The notes beneath the pieces were generated by a model. It saw only the letters and a program-made list of their open reading frames with translations. It ran no database searches and was not told the DNA's origin. A stretch of DNA of 64,000 nucleotides. Source: Geotalea toluenoxydans JCM 15764 (lineage in GTDB: Bacteria > Desulfobacterota > Desulfuromonadia > Geobacterales > Geobacteraceae). Of this stretch, positions 52,795 to 62,645 are shown piece by piece (the first letter of the stretch is position 1; every line of letters begins with the position of its first letter). The stretch covers positions 124,001 to 188,000 of the forward strand of contig NZ_BBCJ01000001.1 of the NCBI RefSeq assembly GCF_001311985.1, written 5' to 3'. A program made the translations under genes and the position numbers.

Positions 52795-53148
52795 ATGAAC
52801 GGCATCATTTTCGTTTACAACGCCGACAGCGGCCTTTTCAACACCCTCACCGACATTGCCCACAAGGTGTTTTCACCAGAAACCTATTCATGCAACCTCT
52901 GCGCAATTACCCACGGCAACTTCGGCATGCGACAGGAGTGGAAGGATTTCCTGGAGACGCTGGAGATATCCATGCAGTTTCTCCACCGCGACGAGTTCCA
53001 TGAGCGTTACGGGATGCAGGGACTGGCGCTGCCGGCGGTGCTGGTGCAGGAAGGGGGACAGCTTCGCCTGCTTGTTTCGGCAGACGAAATCGGCCGATGT
53101 GCCGATATGGCGGATCTGAAGGGGCTGTTGCAGGAAAAATTGAAGTAG
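52795..53148 (+). CDS. Conserved hypothetical protein
   Basis: 117 aa, intact; ATG with GAGGTGA 5 nt upstream. Start MNGIIFVYNADSGLFNTLTDIAHKV, then CNLCAITHGNFGMRQEWKDFL; soluble, with a CxxC that may bind metal. Seen as a stand-alone conserved protein in various bacteria, but no function is known to me. Confidence 0.65.
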   Translation: MNGIIFVYNADSGLFNTLTDIAHKVFSPETYSCNLCAITHGNFGMRQEWKDFLETLEISMQFLHRDEFHERYGMQGLALPAVLVQEGGQLRLLVSADEIGRCADMADLKGLLQEKLK

Positions 53149-53168
53149 TACATGGTTGATTCGGGAGA

Positions 53169-53213
53169 GGACAGGCTGTCTTGTCTCAGGGTAAGAATGC
53201 AGCCTGTCCTTTC
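53169..53213 (+). terminator. Terminator-like hairpin
   Basis: GGACAGGCTG (53169-53178) pairs exactly with CAGCCTGTCC (53200-53209), 21-nt loop, followed by a short T stretch. Confidence 0.5.
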
Positions 53214-53247
53214 AATATTGTGTGGCGCTAAACCGGTGCGCTCAGCA

Positions 53248-53918
53248 TCAAATGTCCACCAGCTCCTTTTCCAACTCCTCCGTTCCCGCAACCTCCCAAA
53301 GGTTTCCCCCTCCATCTGACGGAATGCGGCGAGCTCCAAGGAAGCGGGAGAGGAAATAGGGGGTATCTACTCTGGAAATCATCACTCTCCCACCTTCGGA
53401 AGAGGCGTGAATCATCAGTCGTTGCCGATATAGATCCCGACATGGGAAGGGAAGCCTGCATATGTACGGTAAAAGAGAAGGTCACCCTTCTGCAGCTCTC
53501 CGGGTGACACATCTTTCCCAAGTGCATATTGCTCTCGTGCCGTTCGCGGCAGCGACAGACTTTGAGATGCAAATACCTTTCTCACGAAAGCGGAGCAATC
53601 GATACCGGCATAGCTGCTTCCTCCGAAACGGTACCTGATCCCGAGCAGACCGAAAGCCTTTTGCAGCACTGCATTTTCCTGAGGTTCCAATTCCGATACG
53701 AGATATTGTTCTTCCAAATGCAAGGGACGCTGACGGGAATCATTGTGTGAAATCTTTCTGGATGACTGCTTCATTTTGATGGCAACAGCTTTCTTCTTGC
53801 TGGCAGCTGCTACTTTTTTCTCCTTGATGCGGGCAGCTTCACTGTTGGACACGACAACCAGAAACGAAAAAACCATGAACAGGGAGAAGAGCAGAAGCAA
53901 GCGACGACGAATCGACAT
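53248..53918 (-). CDS. Secreted NlpC/P60 peptidoglycan hydrolase (frameshifted)
   Basis: About 223 aa. Signal peptide (LLLLFSLFMVFSFLVVVSNSEA), basic linker, then the NlpC/P60 cysteine peptidase domain: YRFGGSSYAGIDCSAFVRKVF (catalytic Cys), PRTAREQYALGKDV, FPSHVGIYIGND (catalytic His) and IHASSEGGRVMISRV. One base missing near 53414 restores the C-terminal third. It cleaves peptide cross-links in the wall. Expression is probably controlled by the riboswitch immediately upstream (53996-54108). Confidence 0.88.
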
Positions 53919-53995
53919 GGTGCAACACCTCCATTTGTTATTCCAGCGGCCAGAACTCTTTAATCACCTCCTTGCCCCGCTTTTCAATCCGCTGT
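53919..53995 (-). other. Leader between riboswitch terminator and NlpC/P60 gene
   Basis: Leader of the NlpC/P60 gene on the minus strand, containing GGAGG 10 nt before the ATG and an AAGGAGGTG further up. No other feature seen. Confidence 0.5.
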
Positions 53996-54108
53996 AAAAA
54001 AGAAAGCCGGGTGCCGGAAATGTGATATTTCGGCAGCCCGGCTGTCTACTGGAGACCCATGGGTTTTCCGCCCCATCCTCGCGGATGGTTTAGTATTGTC
54101 GTCTATCG
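53996..54108 (-). promoter_or_regulatory. GEMM-type cyclic dinucleotide riboswitch with terminator, upstream of NlpC/P60
   Basis: On the minus strand: CTAAACC, a CCATCC-GCGA-GGATGG stem capped by a GNRA loop, GGCGGAAAACCC, TGGGTCT, and AGCCGGGCTGCCGA, the order of GEMM (c-di-GMP class I) aptamers; flanking GATA/TATC could close P1. The position matching nucleotide 20 of the class reference is A (54094), the base associated with the 3',3'-cGAMP-responding subclass. AGCCGGGCTGCCG is also the 5' arm of a strong terminator (stem 54005-54043, then T-rich to 53996), so ligand binding should prevent termination. Alignment by eye. Confidence 0.72.
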
Positions 54109-54298
54109 TGAAAATTTTTAATCTATGTGCAAGATGAATTCCTTCTTTTTCGAATTACAGATAATCTACTGAGATTATTTAATTTATTTTCTGCCATTTT
54201 TCGGCCTGAGAAATTTTTGATAGACAAATAGCTACTTAATAGGTCCCATCTCTGACAAAAATTGTCACCAATGAGGAGTCATTAGGAGTGTTATCATC
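54109..54298. other. AT-rich intergenic region
   Basis: AT-rich stretch upstream of the riboswitch, presumably containing the promoter of the NlpC/P60 transcript on the minus strand; no clear -35/-10 pair or other element recognised. Confidence 0.4.
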
Positions 54299-55037
54299 TT
54301 ACATGCCTGCATGCCTGGGCTGCGCTTTTCTGCGACTCATGGCTACCGCGCCAATGGCGATGGCTCCGATACCCAGGGCAGTACGGACTGTCGGGGTCGG
54401 CATCCACTTCATGGCTGTGAGCATGGCCTTGGGCGGCTCATTCCTCTGGGGCGCCGATGCTGCATGGGCAGGCGCCCGCTCTGCATAGGGGGCGGCACCG
54501 GAGAATGCATCTATAATCGCCGGAACAAAATCCATCAAGTCCTGTGGACCTCTGCTGGTGATAATGTTGCCGTCGCGGACCACGGCCTGATCGAGCCAGG
54601 TCGCCCCTGCATTTACCACGTCATCACGGATACCGGGCCACGAAGTTATGGTCCGCCCCCGCAGCATACCAGCCGAGGCCAACACCCACGCCCCATGACA
54701 AATGGTGGCAATGGGCTTGCCGGATACATCGAATGAATGGACGAACTCTCTGGCCTCGGCAGACTGGCGCAACAAGTCCGGGTTGATGAAGCCGCCGGGG
54801 ATGAATATACTCGTAGTTCTTGGGATCGGCCTCTTGCACAGTCATGGTTACCTGAACCTTTCCGGCAGGCTCATGCATGTTCACACCTCTGATACGACCT
54901 GGCCTGAGCGAGATCACGTCTACTGTCGCCCCTGCCAGCCGTAGCGCTTTAAGGGGGACCTCCAGTTCCACCTTTTCAAAGCCATCTGCGGCAAGTAATG
55001 CGATGCGCTGGCCATCGAGCCTGGTGCTTTCGATCAT
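54299..55037 (-). CDS. DJ-1/PfpI-family protein with C-terminal extension (frameshifted)
   Basis: About 246 aa. N-terminal RIALLAADGFEKVELEVPLKALRLAGATVDVIS and the nucleophile elbow KPIATICHGAWVLASAGML (Cys-His) are typical PfpI; a stretch FIPGGFINPDLLRQ is restored by a two-base loss near 54814. After residue ~190 there is an extension (Ala/Pro-rich, then TALGIGAIAIGAVAMSRRK, a possible membrane helix), unusual for the family. ATG has AGGAGG 6 nt upstream. Deglycase, chaperone or peptidase activity has been claimed for different members; none is shown here. Confidence 0.82.
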
Positions 55038-55179
55038 GGCAACCTCCTTTTGTGGATATCACTTTAATTTTCTTTCACCATTTGAGCATGTCAAGGGGAT
55101 GCGGTTATATCTGCCCATCTTTAGCCCTTGCCGTCGGAACTAAGCGATGGCTGGAAATTCCTTTATTATTTCAGGGAAT

Positions 55180-55207
55180 TTGACAAATCCCATTACGACA
55201 GTATTAT
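55180..55207 (+). promoter_or_regulatory. Strong sigma-70 promoter before the DUF3015 gene
   Basis: TTGACA (55180-55185), 16-nt spacer, TATTAT (55202-55207); the start codon is 74 bp further on, with AAGGAGG in between. Confidence 0.65.
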
Positions 55208-55280
55208 TTCCACTGACATTTCTGACCTGTTATTCGCATCCCCCTTCGGGAGAGGGAATTTTACTTCTAAGGAGGCACAT

Positions 55281-55748
55281 ATGAAAAAGGTTCTGTTGTT
55301 ATTGGCTTTAACCATTGCCCTGACAGGCAGTGCATTCGCAGGCCAGGCTACCCAGAACACCGGCTGCGGTCTGGGGACCTTGCTCTGGCAAAACAAGGCA
55401 GATAACTCCATCCTGTTCCAGGTATTCCAGGCTACCACAAACGGATCGTTCGGCAATCAGACCTTCGGCATTTCCTCCGGCACCTTGGACTGTCAGCAAC
55501 CCTCCAAATTCGTCCAGAACGAGAAGCTCATGCACTTTGTCCAGTCCAACATGGATAATCTGGCCAAAGATATGGCCATGGGGAAAGGTGAGACCTTGAA
55601 CACCTTTGCCGAAATGCTCGGTGTCGCTCCCTGGCAGCAGGCTTCCTTCAATACAAAGGTCCAGGCCAACTTCGGCAGGATATTCACTTCTGAAAAAGTT
55701 GTCCTGGCAGAGGTGATCGACAATACCATCACCGTCATGAACAACTGA
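55281..55748 (+). CDS. DUF3015-family secreted protein
   Basis: 155 aa, intact. Signal peptide (MKKVLLLLALTIALTGSAFA), then NTGCGLGTLLWQNKADNSILFQVFQATTNGSFGNQTFGISSGTLDC, the hallmark of DUF3015. The ATG has AAGGAGG 7 nt upstream. Usually next to a DUF4105 gene, as here. Function unknown; envelope location inferred. Confidence 0.9.
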   Translation: MKKVLLLLALTIALTGSAFAGQATQNTGCGLGTLLWQNKADNSILFQVFQATTNGSFGNQTFGISSGTLDCQQPSKFVQNEKLMHFVQSNMDNLAKDMAMGKGETLNTFAEMLGVAPWQQASFNTKVQANFGRIFTSEKVVLAEVIDNTITVMNN

Positions 55749-55764
55749 CCAGCCAAATCAATTG

Positions 55765-55800
55765 AAGCAAAGGTAGACAGCATTTTGTCTACCTTTGCTT
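55765..55800 (+). terminator. Terminator-like hairpin after the DUF3015 gene
   Basis: Perfect 15-bp stem AAGCAAAGGTAGACA / TGTCTACCTTTGCTT with a 6-nt loop. The T run after it is short, so part of the transcript may read on into the DUF4105 gene. Confidence 0.65.
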
Positions 55801-55819
55801 GTCTTAGCGGATACGAATA

Positions 55820-57739
55820 GTGACCTTTTCTTTACCATTTCCCCCTCTGTCGCTGCTACTTTCACTCCTCTTAAGCATTTCTGTTTACCCCATATTCTTG
55901 TCGCAGGCCAAGGCTGAAACTGAACCGCACATGGATAGCATGTTGGTGCGGGCCGGCCAGCTCGTGCTGGACGAGGAACGAACGTGGGAGGTGCTGCTCC
56001 ACTATACCAAAACCTATGGGGGAGGGTATAAAAGCAGGATCGATGATGGGAAGTTTTTCCTGGCCCCGAACGGCAGGACCGACAAAAAGGCCGAACTTGA
56101 AGCTACCGTGAAAAGCTTTTTCAAAACTGCCAAGGACGGAGAGCATACCGCTTGCCGTTTTCCGGCACGTTACGAGTGGCTCAAAGAAAAACTGGAGATT
56201 GACCCGGCACAGCTGCCGGCGTTTACCTGTTCTGAAAAGGATAAGATCTTCAAGGAAGTGGATGCAAAATCGGCGGTGCTGGTTTTTCCAGTGGGCCACA
56301 TCAACAGCCCCGCATCCATGTTCGGCCATACTCTGCTGCGCATTGACGGCAGCAGCCAAAGCAACCTTGTCTCATATGCAGCGAATTATGCTGCCATTAC
56401 CACCGACAGCAATGGCCTGGTCTATGCCTGGAAAGGGCTGTTCGGCCTGTACCAGGGCTTTTATTCCATAAATCCATATTACCTGAAGGTGAAGGAGTAC
56501 AACGACCTGGAACACCGTGACATGTGGGAATACCGACTGAAATTATCCGAAGATGAGGTCAGGCGGATGCTGAACCACATCTGGGAGCTGCAGAATATCC
56601 ATTCGCCCTATTACTTCTTTGACGAGAACTGTTCCTACAATCTGCTTTTCCTCATCGAGTCGGCCCGCCCGGAACTGCACCTGACAGACAAGACAGGTAT
56701 TTTTGTCCTGCCAACCAATACCATCAATATTGCCATGGAAAAGGGACTCCTGGAGAGTGCCCGTTATCGGCCCTCCCAAGGCACGAGGATCAGAAAGATT
56801 CTCTCCCTCCTGGACCGGACGGACCAGCAGTTGGCGTTCCATATGGCCATGGGAGCAAAAGCCCCGGAGGTTTTGAGGGTTCTTGATCGCGCGGACGTGA
56901 CAAGGATCAAGGTACTGGATCTGGCTGCCGAGTTCGTTCAGTTCAGGCTGTCGAGGGAAGAAATAGACAAGACTGCTTATTCCGGGCTGTACCTGAAGAT
57001 TCTGGCGGAGAGAAGTCGCCTGGGAGCGGCTCCCGATGATTTGTACAAGCTGCATGAGCCATCGACGCCGGAAACAGGTCATCGAACTACAAGGGTATCA
57101 GTGGGGGGAGGGATACGAAAGGGGGAGCCATACGGCGAGGTCAGGCTTCAACCGGAGTTTCACGCTCTGCTCGATCCTGACCAGGGATACCTCAGGGGGG
57201 CGCAGATCAAGTTTCTGGACACTGCTTTAAAATACAATTTTTCCACGGATAAGCTGCAGCTCAGGTACCTTCACGTCATCGACATCTTCTCCATTGCTCC
57301 CAGGGACGTCTTTTTCAAGCCGAAGTCCTGGAAGGTCAATGCCGGGATGGAAAGGGAAGCCATGGCAAGCGGCGAAGACCACCTCATTGGCAGGCTCAAT
57401 ACCGGCGGGGGCTATGCCTATGATTCACCATTCAACGGCATCATGTACTTGTTTGGTGAAGTGGATATCAACGGGGGTGGTGGAATCAGAGCCGGAGTTA
57501 CAGCTGGTCCCGGAATCAGCATTGGCGATGTGGAACAGCTGACCGACTGGTGGAAACTTCACTTTTCAGCCCGAGGTTTCATCTATAAAGTCGGAGATGA
57601 TCGCCATAGCCTGAAGTTTTCCCTCGGGCAAAACTTCCGCCTGAGCAGGAACAACAGTATCAACATCGAAAGCTCCCAGGAATTCGTCAATGGTCATTCC
57701 ATACCGGAAGCCTCAATATTCTGGAATCACTACTTTTAA
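55820..57739 (+). CDS. DUF4105-family secreted or outer-membrane protein
   Basis: 639 aa, intact; GTG start at 55820. Signal peptide (LSLLLSLLLSISVYPIFLSQAKA), then the DUF4105 core (VFPVGHINSPASMFGHTLLRID, LFGLYQGFYSINPYYLKVKEYNDLEHRDMWEY, FFDENCSYNLLFLIE) with conserved H and C residues resembling a papain-like/LRAT-type peptidase. The last third (about 430-639) is beta-strand rich and ends in F, like an outer-membrane barrel. Follows the DUF3015 gene. Confidence 0.85.
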   Translation: MTFSLPFPPLSLLLSLLLSISVYPIFLSQAKAETEPHMDSMLVRAGQLVLDEERTWEVLLHYTKTYGGGYKSRIDDGKFFLAPNGRTDKKAELEATVKSFFKTAKDGEHTACRFPARYEWLKEKLEIDPAQLPAFTCSEKDKIFKEVDAKSAVLVFPVGHINSPASMFGHTLLRIDGSSQSNLVSYAANYAAITTDSNGLVYAWKGLFGLYQGFYSINPYYLKVKEYNDLEHRDMWEYRLKLSEDEVRRMLNHIWELQNIHSPYYFFDENCSYNLLFLIESARPELHLTDKTGIFVLPTNTINIAMEKGLLESARYRPSQGTRIRKILSLLDRTDQQLAFHMAMGAKAPEVLRVLDRADVTRIKVLDLAAEFVQFRLSREEIDKTAYSGLYLKILAERSRLGAAPDDLYKLHEPSTPETGHRTTRVSVGGGIRKGEPYGEVRLQPEFHALLDPDQGYLRGAQIKFLDTALKYNFSTDKLQLRYLHVIDIFSIAPRDVFFKPKSWKVNAGMEREAMASGEDHLIGRLNTGGGYAYDSPFNGIMYLFGEVDINGGGGIRAGVTAGPGISIGDVEQLTDWWKLHFSARGFIYKVGDDRHSLKFSLGQNFRLSRNNSINIESSQEFVNGHSIPEASIFWNHYF

Positions 57740-57861
57740 TCAGGTAAGTATGTATCCCGGTACGCCGGTCTGTGCATGTACCAACCCCGGTTTTCTTCAT
57801 CAAGTTACACAGAGAAAGAAATCCTTTCTCCAAAATTCACTTTATCAGGTAAAAGTTAGCC

Positions 57862-57889
57862 TTGAAAAAGGTGTGATTGTCTGTATGAT
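57862..57889 (+). promoter_or_regulatory. Candidate sigma-70 promoter before the FkbM gene
   Basis: TTGAAA (57862-57867), 16-nt spacer, TATGAT (57884-57889), 55 bp before the start codon. Confidence 0.5.
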
Positions 57890-57943
57890 CGAGCTCAAAT
57901 CAACCTCATGCGGCTCATTACCGCAGTATGCAATGGAGATGGC

Positions 57944-58773
57944 ATGCCTATTAAAACACTTGATCTTAACTATGCGGCTTACGAGCAGAATTTTAATTAC
58001 CGAATGGGCTTTGACACTGCCTACCACACCCAAAACTTCATCTATAGCAATCTGGTTAATGGGGTCTTCGTCGATCCTCCAATGGTGCAGGTGTTGACCC
58101 AGTTCCTGCAACCGGGAGATACGTTTATGGACATCGGGAGCCATATCGGCTACTACTCCCTGCTGGCCCGGCAAGTTATAGGCCTTCCGGACGAGTGTTC
58201 GCCTTTGAGCCGAATCCAGCTACATTCAGCGTGCTTGTTCTTAATAGCCTGTTGAACAACCTGGGTAACCTGCATGCCTTCAACTGTGCTTTAGCCGACC
58301 AGCCCGGTATTGCCACCCTTCATATCAACCAAACGGACGAGGGGTTGTCATCTCTCCACAAGCCGGCTGACAGCGGGACTGCACCAGCAGAACAAAAGAG
58401 CGTAATGGTAACGGCCATGACCCTCGATCAGCTTTATGACCTTTATTCCTTTACCCGCGTACAGGTCGTAAAAATAGACGTCGAAGGCTACGAGTGGCAA
58501 GTAATTCAAGGTGGTGCCAGATTTTTTAAAGAATGTGCACCGCCGTTCATTGTCTTCGAAGTAAACAATATGGACGATTCTCGTGTCAGCGACGACTTTG
58601 TCATACGCAACCACTTCCATGCCATGGGCTATCATGCCTATTTGATACGTCCCTGGCCTGCCAATGCCGATAGCGAGGAACAGTTCAGGGATAAAGCGGT
58701 GTTGCCTCTGGCCAGTGATGTGAAATTGAATATCGGTTATGGCAATATTCTGCTCAGTAAGCATGTTCTATAG
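57944..58773 (+). CDS. FkbM-family SAM-dependent methyltransferase (frameshifted)
   Basis: About 276 aa. SAM-binding motif I is [17 protein letters not shown], then [14 protein letters not shown] (restored by a C lost near 58185), and [19 protein letters not shown], the FkbM signature. Such enzymes O-methylate sugars or other small molecules. No neighbouring polysaccharide genes, so the substrate is open. ATG at 57944 has GGAGA 8 nt upstream. Confidence 0.86.
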
Positions 58774-58832
58774 CGGAATTTGTGGAAGGCGGGTGCTTGG
58801 CACTGAACAGATCGGAAAAAATGGAACCAACG

Positions 58833-59296
58833 ATGAAAATATGGATCGATGCCGATGCCTGCCCGCGTGTCATCAAGGAGATCGTCTTCAGGGCGTCCGG
58901 GAGGTTGAAGATTCCTGTCTGCCTGGTGGCCAACAAGAGCCTGGCAAAGCATGAGACCCACCTGGTCCAGTGTGTCGTGGTAGGTGAGGGCTTCGACGTT
59001 GCCGACGATTACATTGCCGACAATGCTGCTCCTGAAGACCTGGTAATTACGGCGGATATACCCTGGCGGCCAGAATCGTCGCCAAAGGTGGCGTGGCACT
59101 GGATCCACGGGGAGAACCCTATACGGAAGACAATGTGGGGGAGCGGCTATCCATGCGCGACCTGATGGCGGAACTCCGTGGGGGAGGCCTCCTGCAGGGA
59201 GGTCCCGCCCAGTTCAGCCTGACCGATCGGCAACGATTCGCTTCGTCTTTGGATCGTCTGCTTACCCGAATGGTTCGAGGAGAGAAACCGTTGTGA
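58833..59296 (+). CDS. YaiI/YqxD (UPF0178) family protein (frameshifted)
   Basis: About 154 aa. Start [25 protein letters not shown], then [21 protein letters not shown] (a C lost near 59063), [27 protein letters not shown] at the end: the full family pattern. PIN-like fold with conserved aspartates, thought to be a nuclease, unproven. Function unknown. Confidence 0.88.
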
Positions 59297-59570
59297 GATG
59301 ATTACTTGTGTGGAGGCTTGTTACTACTGGAAGGGGAATCAATGTAACTTTTAAACTATACCCTGAAATTTTTTTTTTAAATAGCCTGTTTTTTAAATTT
59401 TTCGGTGCTAAATTAAAATCAGCAGGAAGGAAGTAGAAACTGCATAAAGGAGGATAATCTTATAGACGATACTCCACCAGGCAGGTTAAATAAAAGGCAA
59501 GTTGCATAGATCCGGAGTTAATAAGAGCCGGAACAGACCTTGAAAAGGTATCCAAGATTCAGAATAAAAA
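59297..59570. other. AT-rich intergenic region
   Basis: AT-rich gap after the YaiI gene. It includes a good AAAGGAGG site (59445-59452) with no start codon or frame after it. No gene or RNA was recognised. Confidence 0.4.
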
Positions 59571-59571
59571 G

Positions 59572-59598
59572 AAGCCCACCTAACGCTGGTGGGCTTTT
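59572..59598 (-). terminator. Bidirectional intrinsic terminator
   Basis: AAGCCCACC (59572-59580) and GGTGGGCTT (59588-59596), 7-nt loop, with T after it on both strands; it closes the srkA-like gene on the minus strand and any plus-strand transcript. Confidence 0.8.
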
Positions 59599-59612
59599 CA
59601 TTTTGCGAAATT

Positions 59613-60595
59613 TTACGGCAACTCCAGCGGCGGTTCTTCAATGGCCGCCAGTTGTTCGCGCAGCTCCAGAATGTGCTCACCCCAGTAGCGTATGGTGTTG
59701 AACCAGGGGAAGGTGCGGGGGAAAATGGGGTCTTGCCAGCGGCGCGCAAGCCAGGCGCTGTAATGGAGCATGCGCAGAGCCCGCAGGGCGCCGATCAGCC
59801 GCAGCTCTGCCGGATTGAAGTCGCAGAACTCGTTGTACCCTTCCATAAGGCCGCCAGCTGGGCCGTCTGGCGCGGTCGCTCGCCTGAGAGCATCATCCAC
59901 AGATCCTGCACCGCCGGCGCCATCCGGCTGTCGTCGAAGTCGACAAAGTGAGGCGCCTCGCCCCGCCAGAGGATATTGCCGCTGTGGCAATCGCCGTGGA
60001 CACGGATGGCACGGAACGGCACTTCTGCCGTGATTCTGTCGACTGCTGACAATAACTGGCCGGTGAGAGCTGTATAGCTGTCCCGGTACTCATCGGGGAT
60101 GAAGTGTTTGCCGATGAAAGAAACACTGGCATGGCCGAAGCTCTGGCTGTCCAGGGTGGGGCGGTACTGAAACGGGCGAATGGCGCCGATGCGATGGATC
60201 CTGCCCAGCAGCCGGCCCAGGATCAGCAGGTTGTCCAGGTTGTCGAACTCCGGGGCGTGTCCACCCTGGCGCGGATACAGGGCGAAGCGAAAGCCGTCGT
60301 GGTGAAAGAGACTCTCGCCGCCAGTGTTGGTGCATGGAGCTACCACCGGCAGTTCATGTTCCGCCAGTTCAAAACAGAAGGCGTGCTCTTCGATGATCTG
60401 GCTGTCGCTCCAGCGGCCGGGGCGGTAAAACTTGGCAATGATGGGCTCGCCGTCTTCAATCCCAACCTGGTAAACGCGGTTCTCGTAGCTGTTCAGGGCC
60501 AGGGTGCGGCAATCGCAGCGATACCCCTGGCTTTCGACGGCGTCCATTATGAAGGTGGGGGTGAGGGTGTGAAACGGGTGTGGGCTTGCAGACAT
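59613..60595 (-). CDS. srkA: Stress response kinase SrkA/YihE-like (frameshifted)
   Basis: About 327 aa, the size of SrkA. Aminoglycoside-phosphotransferase-like fold: start PFHTLTPTFIMDAVESQGY, LNSYENRVYQVG, then the catalytic loop RVHGDCHSGNILW and DFDDSRMAPAVQDLWMML. A G missing near 59852 restores the C-terminal third (AGLMEGYNEFCDFNPAELRLI). SrkA is a Ser/Thr kinase acting in envelope stress; here there is no DsbA gene next to it. Confidence 0.9.
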
Positions 60596-60816
60596 CGGTT
60601 CTCGCTCCAAGCGTTTAATGGTCCGGATGGACCACCATACCATCGATTCCCGCCGGAACCAAGGGGAAGCGCCGTCAGGTCTGCCAACATACGGTCATAC
60701 CTGAGAAGAAGTACCGCCCATTCGCCTGGTTCCTTTGGATCGCCGGGATTGTTAATTTTATTTTATTTAATATAATATTATCGCTCCCCGGACCAACTTG
60801 ATCGACAGGGGGAAGA

Positions 60817-62034
60817 ATGTCCAGGTTGCGAAATAGTGCCATGTCAGTATTGCATATTACGGTAGTGGCCATCTTTTTTGTGGCAAGCGGTATCTGTCCA
60901 CCTGTCTGTGCCGGCGGATCGTCCACGGTGACCCCAACTCCGGCAGGGAACCCTGTCGCTGGTATACCTGTTTCGTTACAGGACAGCAACACGATCTTTA
61001 CGCTGCTCCTTGGAGTAACCCTTTTCTCCTATAGTCTTATAATCGCGGCAATCATAGCAGGTCTGCTCCTTTATGTTCTGATCTTTCATTTTCTCCATAG
61101 AGCGGAGAAGTACGGCTGGATATTGTCCGATCCGCGAATGGTGGACCGGTTGGCTGCTCCAGCTCGTATCATGCTGCCATTGTTATGCGTCATTATCATC
61201 TCGCCCTATCTGTTGTTCCAGGAACAGATAACAGCTTTCCTGCAGCATCTGTTTGAAATTTCCCTGATCGTGGCTTGTACCTGGTTGCTCATGAGCCTGG
61301 TTCTGGGACTTCAGGATGTCATTCTCAGCAGGTATGATTTGATGGTCCATGACAACCTGAAGGCGCGTGTCGTTCATACCCAGGTGAACGTTCTAGTCAA
61401 GATTGTACTTGTTGTCTTTCTCATTCTGGCTTTTGCCTGGCACTGACCACCTTCGAACAGATCAGGCGAATCGGTATCAGTATCCTTGCATCAGCGGGCA
61501 TTATCGGTGTGATTGCTGGCATCGGTGCCCAGCGATCCATAGCCATATTTTTGCCGGTATCCAGATAGCCCTGTCCCAGCCGATTCGCATTGATGATGTG
61601 GTAATAGTTGAAGGTGAATGGGGGGTAATTGAGGAAATCACCCTTACCTACGTGGTGGTAAGGATCTGGGACTTGCGGCACTTGGTGGTGCCCATCACCT
61701 ATTTTCTCGAAAAGCCGTTTCAGAACTGGACGCGTGCCACCGCCCACCTGCTTGGAACGGTGATGATCTATGCCGATTATACGGTGCCTGTGGAAGAGCT
61801 GCGGTCCGAGTTGAAACGGATTCTCGACCACGCGCCGAAATGGAACGGAGAGGCCTGGGCGCTGCATGTAACCGATGCGAAGGAGCGGTCGCTTGAACTA
61901 CGAGCTTTGGTCAGCGCCGACAATGCCGGTAACCTTTGGAACTAAGATGCCATGTGCGCGAGAAGCTGGTCGAGTTCATGACCAAAAGCCACCCGGAAAG
62001 CCTGCCCCGCTTCAGGGCCGACTTGGGGAGCTGA
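60817..62034 (+). CDS. MscS-family mechanosensitive channel (three frameshifts)
   Basis: About 406 aa. N-terminal signal-like helix, two more membrane helices, then the pore-lining and beta domain: ILASAGIIGVIAGIGAQRSIANIFAGIQIALSQPIRIDDVVIVEGEWGVIEEITLTYVVVRIWD, diagnostic for MscS. The C-terminal domain (VPITYFLEKPFQNWTR onwards) follows. Single-base losses near 61437, 61546 and 61943 break the frame; the last extends the tail to VEFMTKSHPE. Protects against hypo-osmotic shock. ATG has GGGGGA upstream. Confidence 0.88.
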
Positions 62035-62054
62035 CAGGTCAAGGGTGTAGAAAT

Positions 62055-62645
62055 TCAAGCAACCAGTGTCTTGCTTGGTTGCAGAGAGCCGATAAGCAGC
62101 GCTTCCTTCATCTTCCACAGCTTTATGAACTCCCAGGGAGGTTGGGGATTATCCTGTTTCCATAGTCCGCGGCGCTCCCCCCTGGCCTGTTCTTCGGCTT
62201 TCCCGTACTCTGTAGCCAGAATTCCCTTTGAACGGGACTGACGAGCCCAGGCCAAACCTTCCCGTACCATTTCCAGCCCGATATTTCGCTTGTCCAGCCG
62301 TATTATCCCCATCTGTTTTTCTGAACGACCTTCAATTCCGATTATCTCGACCTTTACCTTTCGGTTTTGCAATTTGCCCTTTAGAGCCTGAAATGCTTCT
62401 TCGCCGAAAAGTTGTCCCGGTCTCTTCAACATTCCCGTTTGCGCATCTCTTTTCTCCTTTTTAGGAGAATCAATTCCGTAAAGGTGAATCTTTATCTTTT
62501 CGCCGGAGGGAATAGTGATCGCAACGGTGTCGCCGCTAAAGACATCGGAGATAATACCTTCCAGCACTGACTCTTTTGCCGGGGCAGGGGAAGCAGCACA
62601 GATTGCCAGTAGACAGAGGCAGACCTTTTTCAAAAAATGTCGCAT
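62055..62645 (-). CDS. Secreted SNase-like (thermonuclease) protein
   Basis: 196 aa, intact. Signal peptide (VCLCLLAICAASPAPA), then the OB-fold nuclease: GIISDVFSGDTVAI, IHLYGIDSPK, QLFGEEAFQALKGKL, GLEMVREGLAWARQ. The catalytic Arg in LYGIDSP-type region of staphylococcal nuclease is replaced by G, and ERRGLWKQDNPQPPWEFIK matches the tail. Likely a periplasmic DNA/RNA hydrolase. Confidence 0.85.
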   Translation of the reverse strand: MRHFLKKVCLCLLAICAASPAPAKESVLEGIISDVFSGDTVAITIPSGEKIKIHLYGIDSPKKEKRDAQTGMLKRPGQLFGEEAFQALKGKLQNRKVKVEIIGIEGRSEKQMGIIRLDKRNIGLEMVREGLAWARQSRSKGILATEYGKAEEQARGERRGLWKQDNPQPPWEFIKLWKMKEALLIGSLQPSKTLVA

